Below are positions 12,481 to 26,399 of a DNA stretch of 64,000 bases, one piece after another. How positions within the stretch are numbered: the first letter of the stretch is position 1; the number at the start of each line of letters is the position of its first letter. The notes beneath the pieces are model-generated. The model was not told the origin of the DNA and did not search any database. It saw only the letters and a program-made list of their open reading frames with translations. Both the position numbers and the translations under genes were made by a program. Source of the DNA: Cardiocondyla obscurior (lineage: Eukaryota; Arthropoda; Insecta; Hymenoptera; Formicidae); contig NC_091878.1 in NCBI RefSeq assembly GCF_019399895.1, positions 3,100,001 to 3,164,000 of the forward strand, given 5' to 3'.

Positions 12481-15400
12481 CGAATCAATAGCGATAGTTA
12501 ATGTCGACGTAGAATTCGTTACAAACGTTAATGAACGTCCGTTTATCTCGCTCCCTTATGAAAGGTATGGGAAGTATTTCGGATTCGAAAATCCTGTTTT
12601 GCTTGTCACCGAAGTTAACGGAGTTAATCAATGAGATGTTTGGAATTTAGTGCCGTTTTTTTGGCGCACAATCGTTCGAAGCGTGGCTAGTTAGCGCTAA
12701 TCAAATTTTTCTTTTCTCGTCACGGCGAGAATCTTAAGAATCTTAAGTCTTCCGTTGCTAAACTTCGAGATTAAAGATCTTTCACTTTGCGATTTGCACG
12801 TTTCATAACACGCCCTTCTGAACATAAAATTGTGCTCGCTCCCGCTGAAAATGTATTCAAAGTTCTGCCCGATGGTGTATACTTCTGGAATTGATTTCGT
12901 CTGAGTTCGCGAAAATAAATTACGCCGAAATCGGCCGAACTTTCGAAGATCGATCATCGCTTGTACGAAGTTAATAAATTGAGTTCGCGAGAAAGCCGAT
13001 CGATCAAAGATTACGCCGACGCAGGGAAAATACTTAGATAAAGAAGGAGAAAAAAAAATTGTATTCCGGCGCCACGGCGTTGGAAATGGCGTTGAAATAA
13101 GGAGCAGTCGAATAGAATAATCTATTAACTTCTTTATTTTCTCATTAAAAGAAAGAAATTTTACTCGCTTTCTCGTTCGTTCCGTTTCGCAGAGTTATTA
13201 TCTATATAACACACTTTTTCACGCGTTTAAAAACCGCTTGAATGACAGCGGCGGCCGCTTTTGTGCGCACATTCTTTATGAGAGAAAGAAATTCGTATTT
13301 AATTTAAAAATTAATAGAAGCCTCTCTTTGGCGACACGCGCCAATAACTTCAACGATGGCCATTTTAAAAATGATAGCCCGCGCCCGCTGTGGTCCAGTG
13401 TTACACTATGTGGCACTCCGGAACTCCGTTTTGCATGAGTGAGTCGAAAGTGTTTATTAATGGAAACCATTGGACCATACAGAGGTTGTTTTTTCATTAA
13501 TTAAGGCCGCGTTCTGACGGTGAACTATACTCTCAATTGTGAGTCACATTGTGAGTTACGTACCTATTTAAATTAAAAAAAAAAAATACTACAAATATAC
13601 TTTAATTTTTTTTTTTGATAGATAATCTTTAAGAAGTAACACTTAAAAAAAAGAAAGAAAAAAACGACAGCTTTATACATAATTATTTCAGTCCATACGT
13701 TAACCGTTTTTAATATAGATTATTTCTGTATTGGAGGCTTGTTCTAACAAAGTATATTCCGCGAGCTGGAAAATAGTGATCTGCTACGTTTCTATTTGCT
13801 TTCAAGCACTTAATCCCGCATCGCATGATTTCTTTATGAGCAATCCGGAGCCGCCATGAGAATCCCTTGCGCCCGCGAGGCGGTATGCGAGCTTGGTGCA
13901 ACGAACGGTGTGCCCCATCTGATGCATGCAGATCGATATCGGCGAAGTGGTTATTGACGCGGCGCGTTCTAGAGAAGGTCGATGGGGAACGCAGGGAATC
14001 GGGAATCGGGAGAAAGGGCGGAAAAAGAAAATCGTTTCGCGCGATGTCGGCTTTTGTGGGTATACAGGACTTAATGGATTAGCTCCATCCGAATGGTAGC
14101 CGGCGCGTACACGAATACCTGCGCACACGCAAACACGGTAGCCGGGACCGGAAGTTGCCGCTGCGCCTGACGATAAATGGAGCGTGCCCGAAGACTAGAC
14201 TCGGAGAATTTCTCGCCCTCTACGCACCACCTGTCCTCCCAGCCCTTCTAGCCGAGCCTTTCTTGCAGGCGCTGCCTTTCCGTACGTCACGCTCCGCGGG
14301 TTAAACCGGCGATTTTTCTATTTTACTAGCCCAAAGCACCGGCGTGCGAAGTGCCGGCGTGTCGACGGGTGATTCAGAAGGCGCATGTTTCCGCTCCGGA
14401 GAAAATGAATCCGGGGAACTGGGAAGTCGCACCACCCCCTCGACGATTTTTAAATCTAGAGAGACGCGATTATGGGACAGAGAAAGCGAGAGAGGGTCCC
14501 CACGTAGATCTCGACAGCCGTGAAGTCGTCAAATCGCGTTATAAAGATTTTTGCCCCTTTTTTTTTTTTTTTCTTCTGTCCGACTTATGAAAGTATAATT
14601 TTTAAGCTCGCATTGCGAGCGAACGCACGTCATTTTGATGAAAATACAACTTCCGGAAGTATTGTGACATGCATAATATTAAATCCTCTTCAGCGCAGGA
14701 TATTACGGGAGCTACTTTTGCGTAGAACACCGGCGTAGTAATATTCCCTTCGTAAACTGCGCTTTTCCTGCAGTTTTCGTCCCGGCGCGGACAATATTAT
14801 TCTTTGCTGATTTAAACGGGATGTCAAACAGGGCGGATCCTTCGCCGATGAGCTTCGCGGGATAACGAAGAAGATGGACGGCGCGAGCTAGCTATTTCAG
14901 CCCTCGTCTTTTTTCCCCTCTCCAGCCCCGCTTCTTCCCGCCGTTCGTATAAACTTCCGTAATTTAAAATATGGCGACGGCAAAGTCCTCAGAGCGATAT
15001 CGCTTCTTGTTTATTCAACAGAGAACGAATCTCGTAAAATAGCGATCGGTTCCCGGCAGGATATGGACTTGGCGGACTTTCACTATTTTAATTAAACTTA
15101 TTGATGATCCTTTTTGCCGGCGCGAGCTCGCGTTATCTTTCGCGTGTTTGCAAGACTCTTCACCGACGCGTTTCTTCCAAGTTGCAAGGATGTAATTAAT
15201 CTTCTTGACTTCCCTAAGATCGTCCTTCGTTGATCCGACCGCGGAAGGATCGATGAAGAGCCACTTTTTGCGGACGCCTTCGGCGATCGTTTGCGCTCCA
15301 GTGGCGGCCATCATTAAGGACGATTGCTCTAAGGAGGGTTGAATCAAGCATTTAACGCTTTTTCTCGCCCCCTTAATGCTGAAATCCCGCTCCGGCAAAA

Positions 15401-18400
15401 AACGAAATAATACTAGAAATGAAATCAGAGGCGAAATTAATCCGACTGTAAAATAGCTCGTAAAGAGCGTTACTTATCAAAAGTTTGATCTGCGGGGGAT
15501 TTAACGGCGGAAGTTTCAAAAATAAAATTTACGGGCGGCGAAGGTGAAATCGCGCGGCTTAGAGAGGGTCACATTTACAACGTAATTTGTACATGACACT
15601 TGGTAGTGAGCCAGAATGTATGAAGGATTAAGAGGCTGAAATCTTAATGCCCGCCGGGCAAAATGGCGCAGTTCGAGGAGGCATGTACCTACGTGAGCCG
15701 GATAAATGTTGAAGGCTCTGGCGGTTCCGTTTTACGTCCGGAATGATGTCTATCCGCCATTTGCCGATGGGCTGCCTGCACTCGACCGATCGTAAGGCAG
15801 ACTCCGCCGGTTCGTAAGCAGACGCTCTCTATCGATTCCCGCCGAGTACTTTGACTTTAATTGACATCGGCTCGATCATACGAACGGAATCCTTTTCCAA
15901 TATTGAATTTGCGACGTTCGCCGCTCCGCGAACGTCAATAATACGTGTGCAATTTAACTTTACAAATAGGCCGAAGTTAAGGAATACTGTTCCTGTGGGA
16001 ATACGTTCCTCGTCCACGTGACGACTCGGAGCTCCGAGACGCTGAGGATGTTCCGAAATTCTTTAAGCTTGAATAAAATTAAATTGCGCTTGTGCTTTGG
16101 TATCGAACTTGTCCGCGGACTCACAATTAAATTTGTAGGGGAAAAAAAAATTAAGTAAAAGAAATTTTTATGACCGCAATAAACGGTTTTTAAAACAGTG
16201 CGGACTTGCAAGTAATTTTTAATAATTTATACAAGCTGCGAGAGAACTTGAGATTTTCTTGAATCATTGCTGTAAAATTTACGGTGAAAAGTTATACTAT
16301 TAAAACGCGCTATTAGCCTTAAAATACACCCTGTAGATCGTGCTCTCATTTGAGGGATCGGGAGAAAGAGGGAAGGAGGGAGGTAAAGAGAGAGAAGATG
16401 GCCGATAAATTATTTAATTTAGGCATTCGAGGGCGAGTGGTACAGCGGCGGTTCGAGAGAGATGGGTTATCAGGGTCGGACGTATGGCACCTCCCTAGGC
16501 ATGTACGCATGAAATTTATGCCACTCGTATAGCAAGCGAAAGGGTGCGGACGTGCGGAAAGACAGAAGGGACGCGGGATGAAGGGCCGGTGAGTCCCTTG
16601 AGCCTCTTAATTCCTTCAATTTCGCAGCTCCTGCAAGAGTAATTACGTCAGATTCCTCGGAATTAGCGGCTCATAAAAGTTTCAAGGCGCCATAATTATA
16701 ATAAAAAAGTAGAACACTTTGTTCTGAAGCGGGCAAGATGAGCGACTAGTTGAGTTATGCCGCTTCGATTTTCATTGGAGACAAATGGAACGGCGGCTAG
16801 GGGATGAGGAATGAGGAACGCTCGAATACAGGACGTCCTGATGAAGCGTGATAGAAAGGATCGATATGGAAGGATGTAATAGTTGGACGTTTCGTATCCT
16901 CCAAGATTTATGCGCAGCTTAATTTGCGATTTGAAGAAGTAGCAGAAGGAACGCCGAAAAATGCGGAATATACTTTGCTTGAAAATTATTAAAAGAGCTA
17001 TTTCAGAATTACTTTGTATCAGCATCGTTTCAAGAATACCGTTCTAAAAGTCGGAGCGCGATGAAAGCTTTTTTTTAAAGACGCGAGATATTTTTTGCGA
17101 CCGCAAAATTAGCACGACTTTTTGCCGTCATACGAGCCGAGAATAGCTTGATAAATAACGGCGGGATGACGATGACGATTACAAAAGGGGGATATTATAT
17201 TTGCAGTCGGTTTGCTTTTTGCTCCAAGTTCACCTCCATAAAATTGGAACAAGCGATTAATTACGCGTGGGCGCGCGAGATAACGGCGATCTATTAAAGA
17301 TCTGGATTCTTTTGCCTTATCTCGACAATTCGTGTACAACTCGGTGGGATTTGATAAATTGGCCGGCGCGCGGTATCGTTTCTACCACTGGGTGACTTTT
17401 GCGAGGGGAAATATTTGCCCAAGGACGCGCCGCTCAAGGCTGAAGGTCGTAAAGCACCTCGTCGTCCACGTCAAGTTTTGAAAGTCGCGGCTGATAACGG
17501 ATAATAGATAGCGGCATTGTGGCCGCAGAAAATCGATTCCGCGCGCGATGGCCTCCTCAGGCGAAAGGGGAAACCGATGGAGATCCTTTCTGCAGTTTCC
17601 GAATGGACCGCTTCCGGCGAAATTTTTCAGAGCGAGAGAAGAGAGAGAATCTCTTCGGAGAAATCTCTCGTTCGCCATTTCGTTCATTTTTCCGTCATCG
17701 ATTCAACTTCATCACGCGCCGCGACTACCTTTCCCTTCAAATAGGAAATTAAACGAACGATTACGCGCCGCTATGCAGAAATTAAACGAACAGTTGCATT
17801 TCTGCTAAGATAATAATCAATTTAGTGATAATTAAAATAAATATATAATTATTGCAATAATTATTACAATTCCCGGTAAAAATAGATAAATGGGATTTAA
17901 CGTGTAATATTAAGAACAGAGGTGCGCATGATTTGATGATTAAATTAATTAAAATTAATTCAAAACGGACAAATAATTAAATTAAAACGCAGAGGGTCAC
18001 GTAACCAAATTTCGCTTACTTAAACGTACTTAACTTTGTTGTAAAAATATTAACATAGTTACGTCAATTGTTAGACCGCGTTTTACCGTAATTTTCACAA
18101 CGTTGTTCGTAGAGTAAATTCGGATCGTTTTTCTTTTCCCTTTTTTGGGGGTTTTTATTTCTTTTTTTTTTTTGTTTGTTAACGAGTAGATTGTTTTGCG
18201 TGTTCCCGCATTATGACGGTTTTCGCCGTTTCACGTTTCTGTTTTAATTAGCGCATGAAAACTGCGTTGCAACATTTTTAATTGGAAGTGCCAATAGCGA
18301 ACGGCGCATATACAATGCGCATGGACGCGCGTGCCTGTACATTAAAAAAGGAACTTTAATTGTAAATAAGGAACTTTCCGGATCGGTCGACAAAATTCCA

Positions 18401-20369
18401 GCGAATTTCAACGCCGACATCTGTTCCGAGCTTCCGCCGGATGTCGGCGCTGTAACTTTACAAATTCATTGTTGGGGCGCCGGCCGATTGTTTCTCGCCA
18501 AATAATGTTCCAGACTGAGCTTTATATTACTTGCGAATACTTTTTTTACCTTTCTAAATAATATTTAAACGCTAGAAATAGCTTGGCAAAGAAAACTCTG
18601 AAAATTTATTGTCACAAACGAGAGTGTATTATTACTTCATATTTTGCGATATATAAAAAAAAAAATAATAATGCATGTTACAAGAACGTGCAAATTAAAT
18701 TCGACTGCCAATTGCTACCGGCAATAAAATTAATAAAATGATAAATATAATCGCGATGTAGTTTTTGCCGTCCAATTTCAGGGAATATTAAAATATTTTT
18801 TAGCTCTCAATTGGGGTTAATTAAATTTATGCTAAATGCATGCAGAGGTTGTATCTGATATCGCCTCGTTCAATCTACATTGAAATTGGTTTATAATTAA
18901 TATCGCAATTGTAATTATTACTCGTCTTTTGATACCGCGAATGCGTCCTTAACGTGGCGTTGCTCCGTTTATTTAAGAGTTTTAATTAATTCCTCCCCGA
19001 CTTTAAATGAGCTCTCAGATCGCGGAAATACGTGTCCTCGAGTTTGAGTGCTGTCAAAGCCAAGTTTCGCGAGTGACGCACGAGGCGCATCGCGTCGTCA
19101 TAACGGGCGACAAATCACGTTTCGTTCGGCGATTGATGTAAAATTTTCGGATTTCTGCGGGGGATTAAGAGCGGGTAGCGGAGCAGCGGATCGTGCGGTA
19201 CCCAGCGGAGGTAAAATTTTGAGCGAAGATCAATTTCGCCCGTAATTTCAAAGTGGAAGCCTATTACATCTCAGAGATGTGTCTCTAGGGAGAGTCGCTC
19301 AAAGGCGTGTGTTAACTATAAACATGAGATTGCCGCAACAAATTTGTAATCGGATAACACTTCAACATAATTGGCCGTGCCTTGCAGGAAGCGACTTCAC
19401 TTCTGGCCCCGGGAGACAACGGAAAAACGGCCGTAACGTTTGAGATCCTCCGCGAACTCTCGTAACTTACATAATTAATAACGCGAAATTTAATTTACGA
19501 CGCATCAACGGGTATTAAAAATAATAGCCGAAATAAATAATATGTATAAGCGCGTATAACAATTGGAATGTACGATAATATGTATTTTATAAAATTACGC
19601 GAATATTAATTTCGTAACTTATTTCTGGAAGTTAGAGAATTTGTATATGACGTACAAGACGGCCGTTATTTTCTTCGAGATACTTTTGAGTTTTTCCATT
19701 TTTCCCATACTTTGTGCGTCTGGAGAATCGATGGATCCATTTACAGAATATGACGCAAGGTAGCAAAGAGATCTTTCTGTAGTTTTATGGAGAAAAGGAA
19801 AGAAAAGAGCGTAGACGACAACAGAAATGGCGGGGAAAGAAAGATCGGTGGAAAGTGGAAATTCAGAGGCAAGGAGGCGGAAAAATGCAGCGCGCGGTAC
19901 TGGTCGATCGACACGCTCTTAAGAAGATTACGGTGTCTTCTGGAATCCTCAAGGAGAAGAACACACCGGAGAACAGATCAGAGATACCGTGGAAGTCAAA
20001 GAAACTCCGCCAGAAAGTCTATAGATTCCCAGACACCACAATCACTCGGCTTCTCGAGTCCCACGATTTTTACCGGATAGCTTAATTTTTGAAACACAAG
20101 TCTGGCCGGGTAATCTTAAAAGAATTTTAATCCCGGGGACTAAAAGTTAATTTAAAGTCTCGCAGCTTTTAACGTAATTGCTAATTTAAATACCATTTTT
20201 TATAATTGGCCTTTGCGTTTTAATAAAATAAAATACAATTTATTACAATTATCGTCAAGGCACATTTCTCTTTATTTAGATAAATTTAAATATATAATTT
20301 TCAACATTGTATTTGGTAAAATATTCGGCTTACAAATTTTTTCAACGTGTTAACTTGTGTAGAGGTACA
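12481..20369. other. Mosaic non-coding region, no recognisable gene
   Basis: Alternating GC-rich (13.86-14.45 kb, 17.35-17.75 kb) and AT-rich DNA with a 15-base T run at 14558-14572. Frames on the minus strand at 15015-15398 and 16696-17025 are the longest clean ones but show no domain or splice context I can identify. A purine-rich stretch at 19787-20080 is open in two overlapping + frames. One of these runs from an ATG at 19885 to a stop at 20083-20085 (66 codons, start context AAAAATG). It lacks a recognised motif and is treated as a weak candidate only. Confidence 0.55.
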
Positions 20370-20800
20370 TAAAAAAATCGCGGCCGAGGTGTGAAAAAAT
20401 TTGCGCGACGTACTTCAGCATTCCCTAGCTGGTCGCCGAGTAAGAGGTATACAGAATGCGACAGCGAACGTATTGAAAAGTAGTTACATTCGGCGAATAA
20501 GCTATCGGTTGTCACGAACTGGCTTCCGCGATTGACGATCTTTCCGCGGAACATAGTCATAACGCGAGTACTTGGCACGGAATACTTACGATCACTTTTT
20601 ACGTAGTCATTTTATTCCTTGGCTGACACGGACAGTGTACGTAAGTCATACGATGTTCACGTCGCTTCGCGCATGATAGTCGCTGTTTATGTCATCAGCG
20701 CCTTAATCGGGTCTCTCTATATGCGGCAAAACGTAATTTTTTTGTAGCATATTAATATTGGATTAGCCACTAACCAAGCAACCTTTTTGTTCTGTTTCAG

Positions 20801-21046
20801 ACAAAAATCCAGAGGAGAAGCTGGACACGACGTGTTCTCGTCGCCGTTATTTCGTGAACAAACCGCGGCCGGTTCGTCGGTGTTTTTTTTCGCGAATGCC
20901 GTATAATAGTGCCGCGCGATATTAATTTATGAACCACGTTTTTCGCGTGTAGTGCGGATGCAAAAAAGATCTGGCCCGGCATCTAATATCGTCAGAGGCG
21001 AAGGAGGCCAAGGATTGGCATTGTGCTTCGGTGGAGCAGCGTATCG
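20801..21046 (+). ncRNA. Putative non-coding exon A
   Basis: The 3' splice site is strong: branch-point word CTAAC at 20770-20774, a T-rich tract, and TTCTGTTTCAG ending at 20800. The 5' splice site CG|GTGAGT begins at 21047 and matches the insect consensus well. The 246-bp exon has stops in all three frames, so it is unlikely to be internal coding sequence. Its start (GAGAAGCTGGAC at 20815) matches exon B. Its middle (CTCGTCGCCG, then a T run, then GCGCGCGAT-like sequence) matches exon C. Its end (GAGGCGAAGGAGGCCA) matches the ends of both B and C. It looks like the complete form from which B and C carry parts. Transcription is inferred from splice signals only. Confidence 0.4.
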
Positions 21047-21284
21047 GTGAGTAGAATTTTTTATTTGTATAAAATTATTAATTTCTCGTTATCGCTCGGT
21101 AATTTCATTAACCGTTACAAATAATAGAGAGTTTAATAATTAGCAGAGAAACAACTTTTAAATTTTAGAAAGTTAATCTTATTGAAATTCTGTTTAAATA
21201 ATAATTTTTAATTGCTTAAGTGACGGACTAATTAAAAACGTTAAACGTTTTTTTTAATTTAGATTTTTTATTTAATTTTTACAA

Positions 21285-21326
21285 TGTCGTCGTGGCTGTC
21301 TAACTCTGCCGTTGCGCTTCGGATCG
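21285..21326 (+). pseudogene. Decayed second exon of the A-locus
   Basis: This 42-bp segment aligns with exon D (39 bp) through AACTCTGC and the following TGC/TCG words. It is followed by a donor-like GTAAAT at 21327. Its acceptor position reads TTTTTACAA instead of TTGTTACAG, so the invariant AG is missing at 21283-21284. If the A-locus is transcribed, this exon is probably skipped or another acceptor is used. The alternative is that the B-locus gained the AG. Confidence 0.35.
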
Positions 21327-24300
21327 GTAAATCAAAGATTTTTTTTTTAATAATGAGAGCGTTATGGGAAACCGTAGATTGCGTTTAAAATAATAATGAT
21401 CTCGTAATACGAAATACGAAATACGCTATGTTTTTAAATTGGGCTTTTTACGATTATATACGTTGAAATATATATCTTGATGAAAACAAAAGAGCTCGCG
21501 AGGGGTTGCAAGAGCCGTTGGGCTCTAATCTAAAAATCCATTTCTGGGGGAATCGAGGGAACGCTCGTCTGGAAGATTAAAGGGCCAAGACGTAAGATTG
21601 ACATTTAGGAGATGCGGTGGATTCCTGAGGGGCGTTATCGACGTGATGAACGAGTATCGTGAAGAATTCAGTTTGGGGGTGGGGAGGGTGGTGCATTCCC
21701 GATGTGCACCATGAAACCAACAATTCACGGGGTAGTAAGCGCGGTCCGACGTCTTTCCAGAAATACGTGCGGCGGTCCCGCACGGCGGTTCTCCGCAGTG
21801 AAATACGGAGGCCGCCATGTTGTTGTACGTGCTACCCTATTCTATTTATGTCGGAATATTCTAAAACATTGCACTGCCCGCACAGCCCCCTGTCACTTCG
21901 CCGAGCTGCCTTATGTCGTCTTCTAACCGTCTCCTCGAACGCTTGCCTGTCACTCCGGATATTTCGGAAAACGCGAAGCCGTCAGTGAGCCTTATGCATT
22001 TATTGGCTTGTCTCGGGACGCCAAACAACGATAAAACGATCGAATCAATCATCCCGAAAGAGACGTTTCTTAAGAAATATATAGAGAATCGCCAAAATTG
22101 TTTGCCGCATAAGTGACACTAACAGTTTTATTTTTACGTAGCATATGTAATTTTAAATTGAATAGCAGGGTCACTTTTTATTCCAAGTAATGTAATTTAA
22201 AGAAAAATTATAGGGCGCCTATTACTTTTTCGAATAATATTCTTTTTCTTCATAAAAACGAATGAGATCAAACATTTCGAGACCTCGCTTTTCGGTGGGA
22301 CTGATTACGTAGAGCAGAAACGTACTAAACAGTTCGCCTTTTGATCAAGTAATCAAGACGATTTTCTCGGACGTTCGCCGTCTGCTCGTCCTCGAAATCA
22401 ACGAGAGCCCTGTTCGTTTCCGCCCTTTATCTCCCTCGGAGCTATAATGTCGTCATGAAGATGAGACGGGGGATGATTGACCTGAAGCTACTCTCATTCG
22501 CTCCCATTCGACTTACGTCCAAAAATCGCTCTTTTCCGCAAAGAGACCCGCATTTCTTCCTCCCTCCCGCTCCGACTTCCGTCTTCTCATTCCACCGGGA
22601 TTATGTAATTCTCGAAAATATTCCGAGGAGATCAGAGAACGGAAAAAATCACAAGAAATTGCGCGGCCGTTATTACGACGAACGGCGAAATTGTCGTGGA
22701 ATTTAATCGATGATACGAAAAAAATTCCGAAAGAAACGTAATAAGTTTCCTTCCCACTGAAACTTATAAAAACGGACGGTAAACTCTTTCTCTACAGAAC
22801 TCGAGCGCTCTTTAAATATTTTTTGGGCTTGATTGTAACTTCCTCTCGTTCCATTTTGAAAACGTTCGTTCTGTTTGTTAAAATGACGTTTGAGAAGTTT
22901 TAAATTTCAACGTTTGACGTCGTCGGCATTGCGGTCTAATAAACTTCCGCAGGATCTTTCCTCGGATGAAGAGAACATAATCTCTGGTTGATGCAGTCAC
23001 AGAGACTAGGCCGGTGTCTTCCTTGAAGGAGCGGAGATAATGTACGAGCTAATATAATATTCTTAGACGGGATGCGGTCGGTTGGATTCTATACCTCCGC
23101 CGAGGATTTAATGGCGGGAAACGTTTGCAGTCGCGGCGGATGAATAATAATCGCGCCATTACGAATTCTGTTCTCAATTTGGGGCGGCCGATAGGGCCGT
23201 GATAAAGCCCTCGAAAAAGCGGCCGAACTCAAGTCCCCATCGAACGGGCGCGCACGACCGAGATTTTATAGAGGCTCTCATTCTGCAGCCTCCTCGCGTA
23301 TAACTCGCCCGAAAAAAAGGGGGGAGAAAAAAAATTCGCGAGCGGCGTTTTGATTTACGGAACTTTTTTTTCCCGGCAACGAACGGCGACGTACATATTT
23401 TACGGGCACGTTTCACGGCAAACGCTGTTACGAGTGCGTGAAACCTGATAACGGTGATGCATGAGACTTGTAATTTCTTTAAAAAAGTTACCGAGTGTTC
23501 GAACCGGAGACACCTTTTTCCGCTTTTATGTTAAATTGACCTGGCCGCCTTTGGAATATACTTTTATGTTCGAAGTATTCATCCCAACAACAACATTCAG
23601 TCTGCAAACTTGATAAAAGATTTAATTTCAATTTTCCTGATTTTATTTTCTTGATTCTCTCAATTCGTCAACTTTGGTTATACATCAAGCGAGCATACGT
23701 GAAAGATTTAGCGGAAAGCGCAGAGCATAGTATCAACTTTTTCACGCCCCAAAAATTTTCCATTTTAAACCGTTGTTGAGTTTAATCTTTTTTTTTCTCT
23801 CTCTCTCTCTTTCTCTTTTTATACGTTTTAAGAGAAAATTGCAAAATTTTGCTCGTTACGCTCATTCGTCAATCGGAATTTATTATTGTACACCTTGTTA
23901 GATCCCACCTCCCTTACCTCGCTCCTTGTTTTAAATTATAATCTCGGAACTTAAATTAAGCTTTTTAACTCGATCTCGTTCTGGTGCAAAAGCAATTGCC
24001 TCGCTCATCAAACTTTAGGAGAGCCAAACTAAAAATGCAAACAAAATCACTGCGTCCGAGAGTACATCCAAGAGGAGGGCAGGCATTGGGAGGATAATTC
24101 TTCAATAATTCCCGGAACGTCTCGCGTAAATCCGCGGAACGCGTCGCGAGGTCCAGTCGACGAAGGAGCGCCGTGATTTTATCCGTTTCACGTTCGTGCG
24201 GTGCAGTGGAGAACAAAACAGGCCGAAGTTAACGGTGAGTTAGTCGACGGTTGAGCTGTTTCGGGACTCCGATTTGATATGGCTGGCTTCTCGTTCTGCC

Positions 24301-24426
24301 AGAGCTACTAACTAATATGTCAAGCCGTTTATCCTCCCTGCTTGTAACTCGGGACACGTATGTTCGGATCTTTCCTCCCTTTCCCCGGCTGCGTCTCTGG
24401 CTTTGCCGTCGTCTTCCCTCCCTATA

Positions 24427-24464
24427 TCTCTCTCTTTCTCTCTCTCTCTTTGTCTCTCTTTCTT
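24427..24464 (+). repeat. (CT)n microsatellite
   Basis: An imperfect CT dinucleotide array interrupted by TTT and TG. It explains the Ser/Leu-rich and Arg/Glu-rich open frames that cross it on the two strands. Confidence 0.85.
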
Positions 24465-26381
24465 CGCAGCTCTCGCTCTCCTCTCTTGCTCCTTTTGCTC
24501 CTTCGTCGACCTCCGATATCCTACAGCATCCAACCGCACCGTCACCGATCTCGCAGGCAGGAATTTTAGGGTGTACCCGGTTTGCGGCAGCGCACTCGCA
24601 CGCTGCCGCCGTTCCGCCAACATGGCGTCGCGGTTTGATCGAATTAATTAGTTTCAATGGGTGATTGTTAGTTTTGAGTTGAGCGAAAGTTACGCGGAAC
24701 AAGCTGCGGGGGCGCGTGGGCCGTTAAGAAAACGGCGAATTGAAAATTACGCTAAATTCACCAGGCGCTGGAAATATATTGAGGCTAGCTCGGAAGAATT
24801 TTAAAAGCATCTTTATTCATGTTCTTCCAAATGTGCGAAGAAAAAAAAAAAAAAATAGAGCGCTGCTTACTCGATTTCAAGAATTCAATGAGAGCTCGAC
24901 GTGAAACTTTTACTTAGCAAGATTTGTTCGCGCAATATCGAGGATAAAGCCTGGAAAATAGAGGAAAAAAAAAGACTGCTCCTCGCGAAAACTCAGGGGG
25001 GGAGGACGCGACGACGCGAGCTCGCGCCACCGAAGAATAGGAGTGCGGTTGAAAGATGGCAAAGGGGGCGGCTGGGACACTCTGTATTTCATCATTTGGT
25101 CCCGATACCGTTCCGGCGATTCACTCGATAAAATAGCTTTCTCTGGGCGTGTTATTCACGCCTGATTTGCCGCGGCAATCTTCTCGCGGCGGGAAAAGAC
25201 GTCCCGGCGAATTGCGGCCGACGGAATTGCTTATTCGCGATTTGCATATAAAGCTAACTGATTTATCGCGTCGAACCTACCTACGATCTCGGCCGATGAG
25301 CCATCCGGCCGTATTCTCCCGGCACATTTAGCGCCAAATGCGACCGTCTGATTCTCGCCTCATGTTCGCGTTCGATGTAATCTTTCAGTCCGATTAACAA
25401 AGCGGCGAGATGATCGGATTTAGTGGGTAACGTGTGCATGTACGCGCGCTATACGGAAACTGATCGATGAACCCGGCGATGATGGGTCGCTCACGAATCT
25501 TTTCGATCTGATAAACACGGCAAAATATATCTGCTCTCTTTAATGCTTTTTTTCTTTTTTTTTTTTTCTAAAACGCGAATGCTTTTGCAGACCGTTATTG
25601 CAATTAAGTCGTGAAGCGGACAGAAACAATATCGCTATCAAATCGAGTAACAGCGCGCTTGATAAAAATCGTAATTTTCTTTTTAATTAATATTACAGCA
25701 AAGGTTTTTCTGTTCTCTCGGTTTTTGATTAATGACGCCTGGCGTTCCTTAGGCTAATGGCGCCGAGTATATTTAAGACGTGTTTTGTAATCGACTTAGC
25801 TGCGCATAATGCGGCAAACGAAAATGCATGCTGGCGCTTCGGTGATGAACGTATCGGCGATGCCTACCGCAGCGTTGCTGAGATATATTTCACTTACATG
25901 GTCGCATCTCCTGTTTACCCCGCGTAAATCCCGCGTAACTGTCTGACGCAGCGATAACATCGTTATATGTTGACGATGTTCGAACTGCGCCGCCATCCAC
26001 ATTGTTTCCCGCCGAACACGTCATCTTCGTGTATCAGGACCCGCCGTCCCTTGGATCCCGTCCAAGGTGTCGTTCGATTGATAATAATGACTGCATGAAA
26101 ATAGCCATATTTTTCGAGGGAGAAGTACGGCAGAGCGGAAGCTGCCAGGATTTTTGGAGCCTTCGCTTTCTGCAAATTTTCACTGTCCCGAATTAGATTA
26201 AAATAGAAACTTCTTTGAACAAATAAAAATTAGATTGGAATTTGTGAACTGATATGAACATATCACAGCTTAATAAAAGGGTGAATATAATTAATAAGAC
26301 AAATTTTCATATAAAACAATAATTCATTATTTTCTGAGAAAAAAAAGTAGACTTTTATTAATTTTTTTATTTTATATTATG

Positions 26382-26399
26382 TTATACATATATGTATAA
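26382..26399. repeat. 18-bp perfect palindrome
   Basis: TTATACATATATGTATAA is its own reverse complement. It sits in AT-rich DNA, where such palindromes arise easily from TA repeats. Confidence 0.6.

Larger units (their letters stand above)
20370..21330 (+). repeat. A-locus: single copy of the duplicated exon unit
   Basis: By-eye alignment places this block collinear with 36.99-37.91 kb plus the short exon at 38.37 kb. Matching landmarks, in order, are: a weak match to the end of the 455-bp repeat (around 20.45-20.53 kb); an upstream flank whose last 40 bases resemble those before exon B; a branch-point word ending in TAACC; the shared acceptor TTCTGTTTCAG; GAGAAGCTGGAC near the exon start; a donor; an intron of 238 bp against 236 bp; and a terminal segment sharing AACTCTGC with the last exon. 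Exon and intron parts look about equally conserved, so this is duplication of a DNA segment rather than conservation of exons alone. Overall similarity is moderate and interrupted by indels, implying an old duplication. Confidence 0.6.

Noticed and set aside
16325..16340. miR-10-like ACCCTGTAGATC word
   Set aside because: It matches only the first 12 bases and then diverges. No hairpin partner is visible.
24229..24702. 157-codon minus-strand open frame
   Set aside because: Its Glu/Arg-rich core is the translated GA/CT microsatellite.
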